9,778 nucleotides of DNA from Actinomycetota bacterium. GTDB taxonomy: Bacteria > Actinomycetota > Actinomycetes > S36-B12. The notes below the pieces were generated by a model, which had not been told where the DNA came from, made no database searches, and was given only the letters and a program-made list of their open reading frames with translations. This document shows, piece by piece, positions 1-5,890 of this stretch. The DNA lies in assembly GCA_027729865.1 (NCBI GenBank), contig JAQCBM010000055.1:1-9778 (forward strand). Direction: 5' to 3'. The translations under genes and the position numbers were made by a program. Position 1 is the stretch's first letter, and every line of letters starts with the position of its first letter.

Positions 1-425
1 GCTTCGGGCGAAAGTGCGATTGCCCACGGACATCCGTCAACGCCTACGCCCAGCGCATCTCCGGTCCGCTGCTGGATCGAATAGACGTTCGCGTTCGACT
101 GCAACCGGTGCGCGGTGCCGAACGCGGAGAGACCAGTGCGCAGGTGGCTGCCCGAGTACTCGAGGCTCGAGAGCGAGCGTGGCAGCGTTGGGGTTCGGTG
201 AATGCTCGCGTGAACCCGGGCACCCTGGCTGAATTTCCGATGGAGGCCGGCGCGGAAGACGTGATCGCTGATCACCTTCGCGCCAGTGGGGGCATGCGGT
301 CCACCCATCGCATCACCAAACTCGCGTGGACTCTTGCCGATATGGATGGTCGAGCGCGGCCCAATGCTCGGCATGTGCGCGAAGCCATCGAATGGCATCA
401 GCCCCTCGGGGATGAGGCGCCATGA
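1..425 (+). CDS. comM: ComM/YifB-family Mg-chelatase-like AAA+ ATPase, C-terminal part (5' end outside window)
   Basis: The reading frame is open from base 3 and gives about 140 residues ending in TGA at 423-425. Near its start it reads CDCPRTSVNAYAQRISGPLL followed by DRID. This is the conserved Cys-rich turn and 'RISGPLLDRID' block at the start of the C-terminal Mg_chelatase_C region of YifB/ComM proteins. Further on come the helical ARERAWQRW segment and the 'STHRITKLAWTLADMDG' helix, which matches the family's 'R...R..RVARTIADL' sensor-like region, then a final HVREAIEW helix. Family knowledge: ComM is a hexameric DNA helicase that promotes branch migration during natural transformation. 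The Walker A/B ATPase core must lie upstream of the window. The stop overlaps the dprA start by four bases (ATGA), which indicates translational coupling. The family assignment is secure; the transformation role in this organism is inferred. Confidence 0.9.
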   Translation, partial: FGRKCDCPRTSVNAYAQRISGPLLDRIDVRVRLQPVRGAERGETSAQVAARVLEARERAWQRWGSVNARVNPGTLAEFPMEAGAEDVIADHLRASGGMRSTHRITKLAWTLADMDGRARPNARHVREAIEWHQPLGDEAP

Positions 426-1570
426 AGGCCAATGCTCCGGAGGCCGATCCGGACTGCGATGACCTGCAGGTACTCAGGCGCGCGCGTATCGCCCTGGCAT
501 GTGTCTGCGAGCCAGGTGAAGCGGGACTTGCGGATCTGATCGAGAGCCGCGGACCTACCAGCGTGATCGCGGCATTGTTGTCCGGTACCCAACTACGCAT
601 CCCGCGGGCTGCATCCATCGGGGCGCGCTTGGCGGAGTTGGACCTATCCGCGCAATTGTCACGAAGCGAGGAGATCGGGGTTCGCATCGTGTTGCCGGGA
701 GAACGCGAGTGGCCCGGACAACTCGATGACCTCGGACCGAATCGACCCATCGCGCTGTGGTGTTGGGGTGAAGCGAATCTACGTCTACACGCTTTGGATT
801 CGGTTGCCATGGTGGGTGCTCGAGCGTGCACTCGATACGGCGAGATGGTGGCGCGGGAATGGTCCGCGGTACTCGCCGGTGATCGCACATCGATCATCTC
901 CGGAGGTGCCTACGGGATCGACGGCGCCGCACATCGCGGAGCATTAGCTGTGGACGGCACCACGATCTGCGTACTCGCCGGGGGCGTGGACGAGCCCTAT
1001 CCACGGGGACACGAAGGCCTGTTCGCGCAGATCATGGAGCGCGGTGTCCTGGTCAGCGAGGCGCCGCTGGGGGAGAGCGTGCGTCGTCGTCGTTTTCTCA
1101 CACGCAACCGGGTTATCGCAGCCCTCGCTAGCGCGACGTGTGTGGTCGAAGCCGCACACCGCTCCGGTTCGTCGAGAACCGCGACCTACGCCGCTGAGTT
1201 GAATCGACACGTTTTTGCCGTTCCCGGCCCTGTCACGTCGGAGACCTCGGTGGGAACACATCGATTGATCCAAGATCGGGTGGCCACGTTGGCCGGTGAT
1301 GTCGACGACCTACGCGAAGCGCTGAAACCGCTGCGAGCTCATAGTTCAGCAAGTGTTGACCAGCAGCAGATCCCCGCGCCCTTGCAGGAGGTGCTCGATG
1401 CACTTCCGGGTGTTCACCATCCGGGCCTGAGCATCGAGGCGACCGCCGTTCGATGCGGGCTAGATCTTCACCAGACACAGCAGTGGTTGCTGATGGCCGA
1501 GCGTGAAGGTTATGCGCGCTGCAATGACGACGGCCTATGGGTTTATGTGCGCGGTCCCGGGCGAGCCTGA
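422..1570 (+). CDS. dprA: DNA-processing protein DprA (Smf family)
   Basis: The product is 382 residues, typical for DprA. Residues 1-85 look like the N-terminal SAM/helical region. A Rossmann-like DNA-binding domain follows, with VAMVGAR at 128-134, SGGAYGIDGAAHRGAL at about 160-174, LAGGVDEPYPRGH at 185-197, SEAPLGE at 212-218, RRRRFLTRNR at 221-230, VVEAAHRSGS at 241-250 and FAVPGPV at 265-271. Residues 318-376 resemble the C-terminal winged-helix domain. Family knowledge: DprA binds incoming single-stranded DNA in the cytoplasm, protects it and loads RecA during transformation. It is also widespread in bacteria not known to be competent. The ATG overlaps the comM stop, which fixes the start. 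The RGID-type motif reads YGID and the GSL motif reads GSS; both are tolerable variants. The stop is followed by xerC in the same reading frame. Confidence 0.95.
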   Translation: MKANAPEADPDCDDLQVLRRARIALACVCEPGEAGLADLIESRGPTSVIAALLSGTQLRIPRAASIGARLAELDLSAQLSRSEEIGVRIVLPGEREWPGQLDDLGPNRPIALWCWGEANLRLHALDSVAMVGARACTRYGEMVAREWSAVLAGDRTSIISGGAYGIDGAAHRGALAVDGTTICVLAGGVDEPYPRGHEGLFAQIMERGVLVSEAPLGESVRRRRFLTRNRVIAALASATCVVEAAHRSGSSRTATYAAELNRHVFAVPGPVTSETSVGTHRLIQDRVATLAGDVDDLREALKPLRAHSSASVDQQQIPAPLQEVLDALPGVHHPGLSIEATAVRCGLDLHQTQQWLLMAEREGYARCNDDGLWVYVRGPGRA

Positions 1571-1597
1571 CGGCAAGGACCAAGTCTTCTTGTCACC

Positions 1598-2515
1598 ATG
1601 GGGCGCATGGAATATGGGCCCGCGTGGGAGGAAGCGCTGCAAGGGTTCACGGCGCACCTGCGCGATGAACGTGGTCGCAGTGCTCACACGGTGCGCGCCT
1701 ATCTCGCCGATGCTCGCGACTTAGCGGTGTTCTGCACAGAACGAGAAATCAGTGAACCGGCGGATATTGACCTTGCGGTGCTGCGTTCCTGGCTTGCATC
1801 TGCCACCGCGGCTGGCCTGTCGCGCTCCACCATCGCACGGCGATCGGCATCGGCGCGAGCATTCACAGCGTGGTACCACCGACGTGGATTGTCTGCCACC
1901 GATCCCGGTCATCGACTGGTGAGCCCACGTGTGGGCAACCGGCTACCCACGGTGCTCGATCAAGCCCAAGCGATGCAGGTTTTGGAGCATGCCGGTCGGC
2001 ACGACGGGTCGCCGCGAGGTATCCGCGATGCAGCGATCCTGGAGATTTTGTACGGCACAGCCATCCGAGTCTCGGAATTTTGCGGGCTCGACGTTGATGA
2101 TGTTGACGCGGGCAACCGAACTCTGCGGGTTGTGGGCAAAGGCGACAAGGAACGTGTGGTGCCCTACGGCGTGCCTGCGCAGAACGCTCTCGATGCGTGG
2201 ATGCGGGTGCGTGCGGACTTGGCACTGCCGTCGGTTCATGCACTCTTCGTCGGCGAACGAGGTTTTCGTATTGATTCGCGGGTGGTGCGCAGCGTGGTAA
2301 AGAAGGCAACCGATGCCGCAGGGGTGCCCGCAGTGGCTCCGCACGCGATGCGACATAGCGCTGCCACACACGTTCTCGAAGGTGGCGCCGATCTGCGCTC
2401 GGTGCAGGAATTACTCGGTCACGCCAATCTGGCCACCACCCAGCGGTACACGCATGTTTCCGTAGAACGTCTTCGTTCAACCTTCGACCAGGCGCACCCG
2501 AGGTCGGGCAACTAA
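1598..2515 (+). CDS. xerC: Tyrosine recombinase XerC
   Basis: The product is 305 residues, the usual XerC/XerD length. Residues 8-95 form the SAM-like core-binding domain (SAHTVRAYLADARDL, then RSTIARRSASARAFTAWYHR). Residues 115-300 form the catalytic domain, with all active-site residues visible: R157 (GTAIRVSE), K181 (GKGDKER), H249 and R252 (HAMRHS), H275 (LLGHANL) and nucleophile Y284 (TQRYTHV). Family knowledge: with XerD it resolves chromosome dimers at dif during division. I prefer XerC over XerD or a phage integrase because of the chromosomal context beside dprA and rpsB and the plain two-domain length. The ATG at 1598 is the first in-frame start after the dprA stop. Its ribosome site is weak (AAGGA at 1575-1579 is distant), and an ATG at 1607 is an alternative. 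A convergent gene ends 9 bases downstream. Confidence 0.93.
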   Translation: MGRMEYGPAWEEALQGFTAHLRDERGRSAHTVRAYLADARDLAVFCTEREISEPADIDLAVLRSWLASATAAGLSRSTIARRSASARAFTAWYHRRGLSATDPGHRLVSPRVGNRLPTVLDQAQAMQVLEHAGRHDGSPRGIRDAAILEILYGTAIRVSEFCGLDVDDVDAGNRTLRVVGKGDKERVVPYGVPAQNALDAWMRVRADLALPSVHALFVGERGFRIDSRVVRSVVKKATDAAGVPAVAPHAMRHSAATHVLEGGADLRSVQELLGHANLATTQRYTHVSVERLRSTFDQAHPRSGN

Positions 2516-2524
2516 CGTCGCGCA

Positions 2525-3031
2525 CTAGGCCAGCGGCTTGAGCACCGGGATACGCCGAATCCAAGCGATCGGGTCAAGGTAAGGATCGACCGTAGCGTCG
2601 AGGCTTTCCCACGCAGGCCGGCGCAGACCTAGATGCACGCACGACTCCGGGCAATGGGTACCCGTCACGAACCCGATGACTTGACCCACATCAACGCGCT
2701 GGCCTTCGGTAACGAGCGCATCGATCGGCAAGTAACTCGAACGAACCGTCCGATGATCGACCGTCACCGAGCTCACGCCAGCCACCTGTCCCACGTGGGT
2801 GACCGTGCCGGCGCCGATCGATCGCACCGGTGTGCCCTGCGTCGCAGGAAAATCCACTCCGCGATGGCCGGGTGCGAACCGATCCGCGGGCCGTTCGAAC
2901 CCCTGTAGCACGCTGCTGAGCCCAGAGGCCAGGGGAGCGACCCAGGTCGAGCCAGCGGGACCTATGGGGCTGGCCGGTGTGCCCGCGGCCAGGATCCCGG
3001 CCAGGAGTGTCGAGCCGATCGATGTCCACAT
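2525..3031 (-). CDS. M23 (LytM-like) peptidase-family protein, exported, probably degenerate active site
   Basis: From the ATG at 3031 the product is 168 residues. Residues 5-20 (IGSTLLAGILAAGTPA) are a weak hydrophobic export segment lacking an obvious basic N-terminus. The M23 fold follows: FERPADRFAPGHRGVDF (zinc ligands H56 and D60), the GTPVRSIGAGTVTHVG lipoyl-like strands, SSVTVDHRTVRSSYLPI, GQRVDVGQVIGFV, and HCPESCVHLGLRR with the remaining zinc ligand H133. Family knowledge: M23 enzymes cut peptidoglycan peptide crosslinks using two further histidines. Here the equivalent positions appear to be P102 (Y-x-H becomes Y-L-P) and C131 (H-x-H becomes C-V-H). Actinobacterial proteins beside rpsB often show this variant, so it may bind rather than cut the wall. 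An in-frame ATG at 3175 would add 48 unconvincing residues lying over the rpsB leader, though a GGAAGG-like site precedes it. The start is therefore uncertain. The gene is divergent from rpsB. Confidence 0.8.
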   Translation of the reverse strand: MWTSIGSTLLAGILAAGTPASPIGPAGSTWVAPLASGLSSVLQGFERPADRFAPGHRGVDFPATQGTPVRSIGAGTVTHVGQVAGVSSVTVDHRTVRSSYLPIDALVTEGQRVDVGQVIGFVTGTHCPESCVHLGLRRPAWESLDATVDPYLDPIAWIRRIPVLKPLA

Positions 3032-3121
3032 GTTCCCCAGGTTCGTGGGCGAGGACGGGGGTTGGGTAGCCCCAAGCGTCGCCCTGGGGAGGGCACGGGC
3101 GGCGCCTGTGGATGACGTGCG

Positions 3122-3127
3122 TAGACT
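3122..3127 (+). promoter_or_regulatory. Candidate -10 element for rpsB
   Basis: TAGACT fits the actinobacterial TAnnnT -10 pattern and lies just before the structured leader. No clear -35 hexamer is visible about 17 bases upstream (the region reads GCGGCG), which is common for actinobacterial sigma-A promoters. Transcription would start near 3134 and give a leader of about 225 nt. This is a visual match only. Confidence 0.35.
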
Positions 3128-3184
3128 GAGGCGGCTCCACGAGGGAATTCCTCGAGGAAGCAAAGCAACACACATTTCGCGTGA

Positions 3185-3274
3185 CCTTCCGCCGTGCCCA
3201 GCACGGCCGGTTCACACCGACGGTCCTGCTCCGGCAGGCGGGGTGGACCGAGGTCACCAGGGGTCCTTCCGCCG
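3185..3274 (+). repeat. Direct repeat CCTTCCGCCG in the rpsB leader (copies 3185-3194 and 3265-3274)
   Basis: Two identical 10-base copies lie 80 bases apart. The second forms the 5' arm of the 3262-3282 hairpin. The first overlaps the 5' arm of the 3191-3207 hairpin. CGGAAG at 3273-3278 could pair instead with CTTCCG of the first copy (3186-3191), so the two copies could compete. It may also be chance in GC-rich DNA. Confidence 0.4.
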
Positions 3275-3293
3275 GAAGAACCGTCAACCGAAC

Positions 3294-3321
3294 GCGGTGC
3301 AGTGACGCGCTCACGCACCGC
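3294..3321 (+). promoter_or_regulatory. Bulged 11-bp hairpin in the rpsB leader
   Basis: GCGGTGC (3294-3300) pairs perfectly with GCACCGC (3315-3321). Within it, GTGA (3302-3305) pairs with TCAC (3311-3314). A3301 is left as a single bulged base and CGCGC (3306-3310) forms the loop. It ends 36 nt before the rpsB start codon. It is the strongest stem in the leader. A bulged stem is a common type of binding site for an autoregulatory ribosomal protein, but S2 binding is inferred only. Confidence 0.5.
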
Positions 3322-3325
3322 CCGC

Positions 3326-3339
3326 GGGCGCGCGCGCCC
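3326..3339 (+). repeat. GC-only inverted repeat immediately 5' of the rpsB ribosome site
   Basis: GGGCGCGCGCGCCC is a perfect 14-base palindrome that can form a 5-bp stem with a CGCG loop. It sits three bases before the ribosome-binding site AAAAGGAG at 3343-3350, which is 7 bases from the ATG at 3358. Its position would allow an influence on ribosome access, but this is not shown. Confidence 0.5.
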
Positions 3340-3357
3340 ACGAAAAGGAGAACGACC

Positions 3358-4185
3358 ATGGCCGTCGTCACGATGCGCCAGCTGCTGGAAAGCGGTGTCC
3401 ACTTCGGACACCAGACCCGTCGCTGGAATCCCAAGATGAAGCGCTTCATCTTCACCGAGCGCAATGGCATCTACATCATCGATTTGCAGCAGTCGCTGTC
3501 CTACATCGATCGTGCCTACGAGTACGTGAAGGAGACCGTTGCTCACGGTGGTTCCATCATGTTCGTCGGCACCAAGAAGCAGGGTCAAGAAGCGATCGCC
3601 GAGCAAGCCTCACGCGTGGGCATGCCGTATGTGAACGAGCGTTGGCTCGGTGGCATGTTGACCAACTTCAACACCGTGCACAAGCGTCTTCAGCGTCTGA
3701 AGGAACTCGAGGAGATCAACTTCGACGACGTCGCAGGTTCCGGCAAGACGAAGAAGGAACTGCTCATGATGCGTCGCGAGAAGGAAAAGCTCGAGCGCAC
3801 CCTCGGTGGTATCCGCGATATGGCCAAGATTCCCAGCGCCATCTGGGTTGTGGACACCAAGAAGGAGCACATCGCCGTAGGCGAGGCTCGCAAGCTCGGC
3901 ATCCCGGTTATCGCGATGCTCGACACCAACTGCGATCCGGATGAAGTTGATTTCCCGATCCCGGGTAACGACGACGCCATCCGTTCGGTTGCTCTGCTCA
4001 CTCGCGTTATCGCCGATGCAGTAGCCGAAGGCCTCATGGCACGCGCAGGTGGTGCAAGCGCCGCAGGCACCGCAGAAGAGCCCCTCGCCGAGTGGGAGCG
4101 CGAGCTCCTCGCCGGTGCCGGTGCTGCAGATGAAGCCGCGGCCGCGGAAGTTGTGGCGGTCGAGGCTGCAACCGAACAGGCCTAA
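3358..4185 (+). CDS. rpsB: 30S ribosomal protein S2
   Basis: The product is 275 residues. It begins MAVVTMRQLLESGVHFGHQ, the classic S2 N-terminus. The two family signatures are present: YVNERWLGGMLTNF at 91-104 and AIWVVDTKKEHIAVGEA at 161-177, followed by LGIPVIAMLDTNCDPDEVD. After residue 230 comes an Ala/Glu-rich acidic tail containing EEPLAEWERELL, a form typical of Actinobacteria. S2 joins late in 30S assembly, binds S1 where present, and sits near the mRNA exit. The ATG at 3358 is chosen because the preceding in-frame codons back to 3181 do not resemble S2 and a good AAAAGGAG site lies 7 bases upstream. It is followed by tsf 45 bases downstream, the near-universal rpsB-tsf pair, and expression is probably controlled through the long leader. 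Confidence 0.98.
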   Translation: MAVVTMRQLLESGVHFGHQTRRWNPKMKRFIFTERNGIYIIDLQQSLSYIDRAYEYVKETVAHGGSIMFVGTKKQGQEAIAEQASRVGMPYVNERWLGGMLTNFNTVHKRLQRLKELEEINFDDVAGSGKTKKELLMMRREKEKLERTLGGIRDMAKIPSAIWVVDTKKEHIAVGEARKLGIPVIAMLDTNCDPDEVDFPIPGNDDAIRSVALLTRVIADAVAEGLMARAGGASAAGTAEEPLAEWERELLAGAGAADEAAAAEVVAVEAATEQA

Positions 4186-4230
4186 CGAACTATCCGCACC
4201 TTTCCCACCACAACGATCTGAAGGAAGAAA

Positions 4231-5049
4231 ATGGCAACGATCAGCGCCGCAGATGTTAAGCGGCTCCGCGAGATGACCTCCGCCGGAATGATGGAGTGCA
4301 AGAAAGCACTCGAAGAAAGTGGAGGCGACTTCGACAAAGCAGTCGAGGCCCTGCGGATTTCGGGCGCGGCTAAGGCCGCGAAGCGAGGTGCCGAGCGCAC
4401 CGCGTCGAACGGCATCGTCGCTGCCGTCGACAACGCCATGGTCGAGGTGCTCTGCGAGACCGATTTCGTCGCCAAGGGTGAGGAATTCCAGGCACTCGCC
4501 GGCACGTTGGCGCAGGCGGCGTTCGACGGTCAGATCGCCGATCGCGACGCGCTGCTTGCGGCCACTTTGGACACTGGCAAGAGTGTCGCGGACACGGTTG
4601 CCGAGATGGCCGGTGTGATCGGCGAGAAGATCGAGCTCGGTGGGGTAGCCGTCCTCCAAGCACCGGCCGCCACCTATCTGCACCGTCGCGCATCGGATCT
4701 CCCGCCGCAGGTGGGTGTTCTGGTGGCATACGACGGCAGCGAGGAAGCCGCCCGCGGAGTGGCGATGCAGATCGCTGCGATGCGCCCGCAATTCCTCACC
4801 CGCGAGGAGGTTCCGGCGGAGACGGTGGAAAACGAGCGCCACATCGCCGAGACCTCGGCGCGTGAAGAGGGCAAGCCCGAGCAGGCCATCGCCAAGATCG
4901 TCGAGGGCCGGGTGAACGCCTACTTCAAGGACAACGTGCTGCTCGAGCAGCCCAGCGTGGTGGACGGCAAGAAGTCCGTGAGCGACGTTCTGGCCGAAAG
5001 CGGCACCACGATCCGGGCATTCGCTAGGTTCGAGCCGGGTCAGGCGTAG
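4231..5049 (+). CDS. tsf: Translation elongation factor Ts
   Basis: The product is 272 residues, normal for actinobacterial EF-Ts. The N-terminal UBA-like domain carries signature 1 (MTSAGMMECKKAL at 15-27), followed by GGDFDKAVEALR. Signature 2, VEVLCETDFVA at 71-81, includes the TDFVA motif that inserts into EF-Tu and displaces magnesium to release GDP. The core and dimerisation subdomains follow, and the C-terminus ends in the conserved FARFEPGQA. It is the guanine nucleotide exchange factor for EF-Tu in the cytoplasm. A clear AAGGAA ribosome site lies at 4221-4226, five bases from the ATG. The 45-base gap after rpsB shows no terminator, so the two genes are very likely co-transcribed. Confidence 0.98.
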   Translation: MATISAADVKRLREMTSAGMMECKKALEESGGDFDKAVEALRISGAAKAAKRGAERTASNGIVAAVDNAMVEVLCETDFVAKGEEFQALAGTLAQAAFDGQIADRDALLAATLDTGKSVADTVAEMAGVIGEKIELGGVAVLQAPAATYLHRRASDLPPQVGVLVAYDGSEEAARGVAMQIAAMRPQFLTREEVPAETVENERHIAETSAREEGKPEQAIAKIVEGRVNAYFKDNVLLEQPSVVDGKKSVSDVLAESGTTIRAFARFEPGQA

Positions 5050-5077
5050 GGGCGACCCCAGGGTCTAGGACTAGCGC

Positions 5078-5085
5078 AGGGAGGG
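5078..5085 (+). promoter_or_regulatory. Ribosome-binding site deciding the pyrH start
   Basis: AGGGAGGG lies only about 4 bases before ATG 5089 and directly abuts TTG 5086. The short spacing favours ATG over TTG. No later in-frame ATG or GTG occurs before the conserved kinase core. Confidence 0.6.
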
Positions 5086-5088
5086 TTG

Positions 5089-5880
5089 ATGGATCGGTCC
5101 AGAGCATCGGAGCCGGTTCAGCCATCCCTGGAAGGCACTATCGAGACCTGGCCGCAGGCCCCGGAAGGTGGCTGGCGGCGCGTTCTGCTGAAGCTCAGTG
5201 GCGAAGCTTTCGCCGGGGGTGGTGGCCTGGGCGTTGACCCGGACGTCGTTGCCTCGATTGCTCGACAGATCACCGACGTTGTCGCGTCGGGCACCGAAGT
5301 GGCCGTGGTGATCGGCGGCGGTAACTACTTCCGCGGCGCGCAACTGTCCGAGCGAGGTATGGATCGTGCTCGCGCGGACTACATGGGCATGCTCGGCACC
5401 GTCATGAACTGCTTGGCCTTGCAGGACTTCTGCGAGAAGGTGGGACTCGATACCCGGGTGCAAACGGCGATCGAGATGGGTCAAGTCGCTGAACCCTATG
5501 TGCCACGCCGGGCGATGCGTCACCTCGAAAAGGGCCGTGTGGTGATTTTCGGCGCAGGTCTCGGCCAGCCGTACTTCTCCACAGACACCACTGCCGCGCA
5601 ACGCGCGTTGGAAATCGGTGCCGAAGTTGTGTTGATGGCCAAGGGGGTGGACGGCGTCTACGACTCCGATCCACGTACCAACCCGAACGCCCAGCGCTAT
5701 GAGTACCTCACCTGTGATGAGGTACTCGCCCAGGATCTGAAAGTGGCCGACGCCACCGCCATCAGCCTGTGTCGAGACAACGATCTACCCATCGTGGTGT
5801 TCAACTTGTTGGTCGAAGGCAATATCGCCCGCGCAGCCCGGGGCGAACGCATCGGCACGTTAGTCTCATCGGACAGTTAA
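5089..5880 (+). CDS. pyrH: UMP kinase (uridylate kinase)
   Basis: From ATG 5089 the product is 263 residues of the amino-acid-kinase fold. Visible motifs are VLLKLSGEAF with catalytic-loop Lys at 35, VIGGGNYFRG at 74-83, the UMP-binding segment DYMGMLGTVMN at 98-107, AGLGQPYFSTDT at 156-167, KGVDGVYDSDP at 185-195 and the final subunit-contact region DATAISLC. It phosphorylates UMP to UDP as a hexamer, usually activated by GTP and inhibited by UTP. About 28 residues precede the conserved core, longer than the E. coli enzyme, but no closer ATG or GTG is available. A TTG at 5086 directly precedes the ATG, but it lies too close to the AGGGAGGG ribosome site (5078-5085) to be preferred. The stop codon overlaps the frr ribosome site. 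Confidence 0.97.
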   Translation: MDRSRASEPVQPSLEGTIETWPQAPEGGWRRVLLKLSGEAFAGGGGLGVDPDVVASIARQITDVVASGTEVAVVIGGGNYFRGAQLSERGMDRARADYMGMLGTVMNCLALQDFCEKVGLDTRVQTAIEMGQVAEPYVPRRAMRHLEKGRVVIFGAGLGQPYFSTDTTAAQRALEIGAEVVLMAKGVDGVYDSDPRTNPNAQRYEYLTCDEVLAQDLKVADATAISLCRDNDLPIVVFNLLVEGNIARAARGERIGTLVSSDS

Positions 5881-5890
5881 GGAGACCCCC

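Larger units (their letters stand above)
3128..3357 (+). promoter_or_regulatory. Structured 5' leader of rpsB-tsf, candidate autoregulatory RNA
   Basis: This holds most of the only gene-free stretch over 300 bases (3032-3357). Reading it as RNA, I see these potential hairpins: CGAGG/CCTCG at 3140-3154 with a GAATT loop; GCCGTGC/GCACGGC at 3191-3207 with a 3-nt loop; CCTGC/GCAGG at 3225-3238 closing a TCCG (UNCG-type) tetraloop; CTTCC/GGAAG plus outer GGT/ACC across one mismatch at 3262-3282; an 11-bp stem with one bulged A at 3294-3321; and GGGCG/CGCCC at 3326-3339 just before the ribosome site. None is followed by a T-run, so they are not intrinsic terminators. In E. coli, S2 represses rpsB-tsf through the rpsB leader. 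A similar role here is an inference. No protein-like reading frame with a credible start is seen, although the rpsB frame stays open back to 3181. Confidence 0.5.

Noticed and set aside
1598..2515. Tyrosine recombinase as the integrase of a mobile element
   Set aside because: It has plain XerC size and domain layout, sits in conserved chromosomal order beside dprA and rpsB, and no attachment repeats or cargo genes are visible.
2516..2524. Bidirectional terminator between the convergent xerC and M23 genes
   Set aside because: The gap is only 9 bases and no stem-loop with a T-run is visible there or at the gene ends.
1863..2564. A 233-codon minus-strand frame inside xerC
   Set aside because: It covers conserved xerC catalytic codons on the other strand, and its Arg/Pro/His-rich translation looks like a mirror frame.
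3181..3357. In-frame N-terminal extension of rpsB back to 3181
   Set aside because: S2 begins at MAVVTMRQLL with a good ribosome site. The upstream codons encode an Arg/Pro-rich sequence unlike S2 and coincide with the hairpins of the leader.
3610..4842. A 410-codon open frame on the minus strand across rpsB and tsf
   Set aside because: It lies antisense to two unmistakable genes in GC-rich DNA, resembles no family and is rich in Cys/His/Arg as expected of a shadow frame.
5054..5065. Inverted repeat GACCCCAGGGTC between tsf and pyrH as a terminator
   Set aside because: The stem is only 4-5 bp with a 2-4 base loop and no T-run follows; pyrH continues 24 bases later on the same strand.
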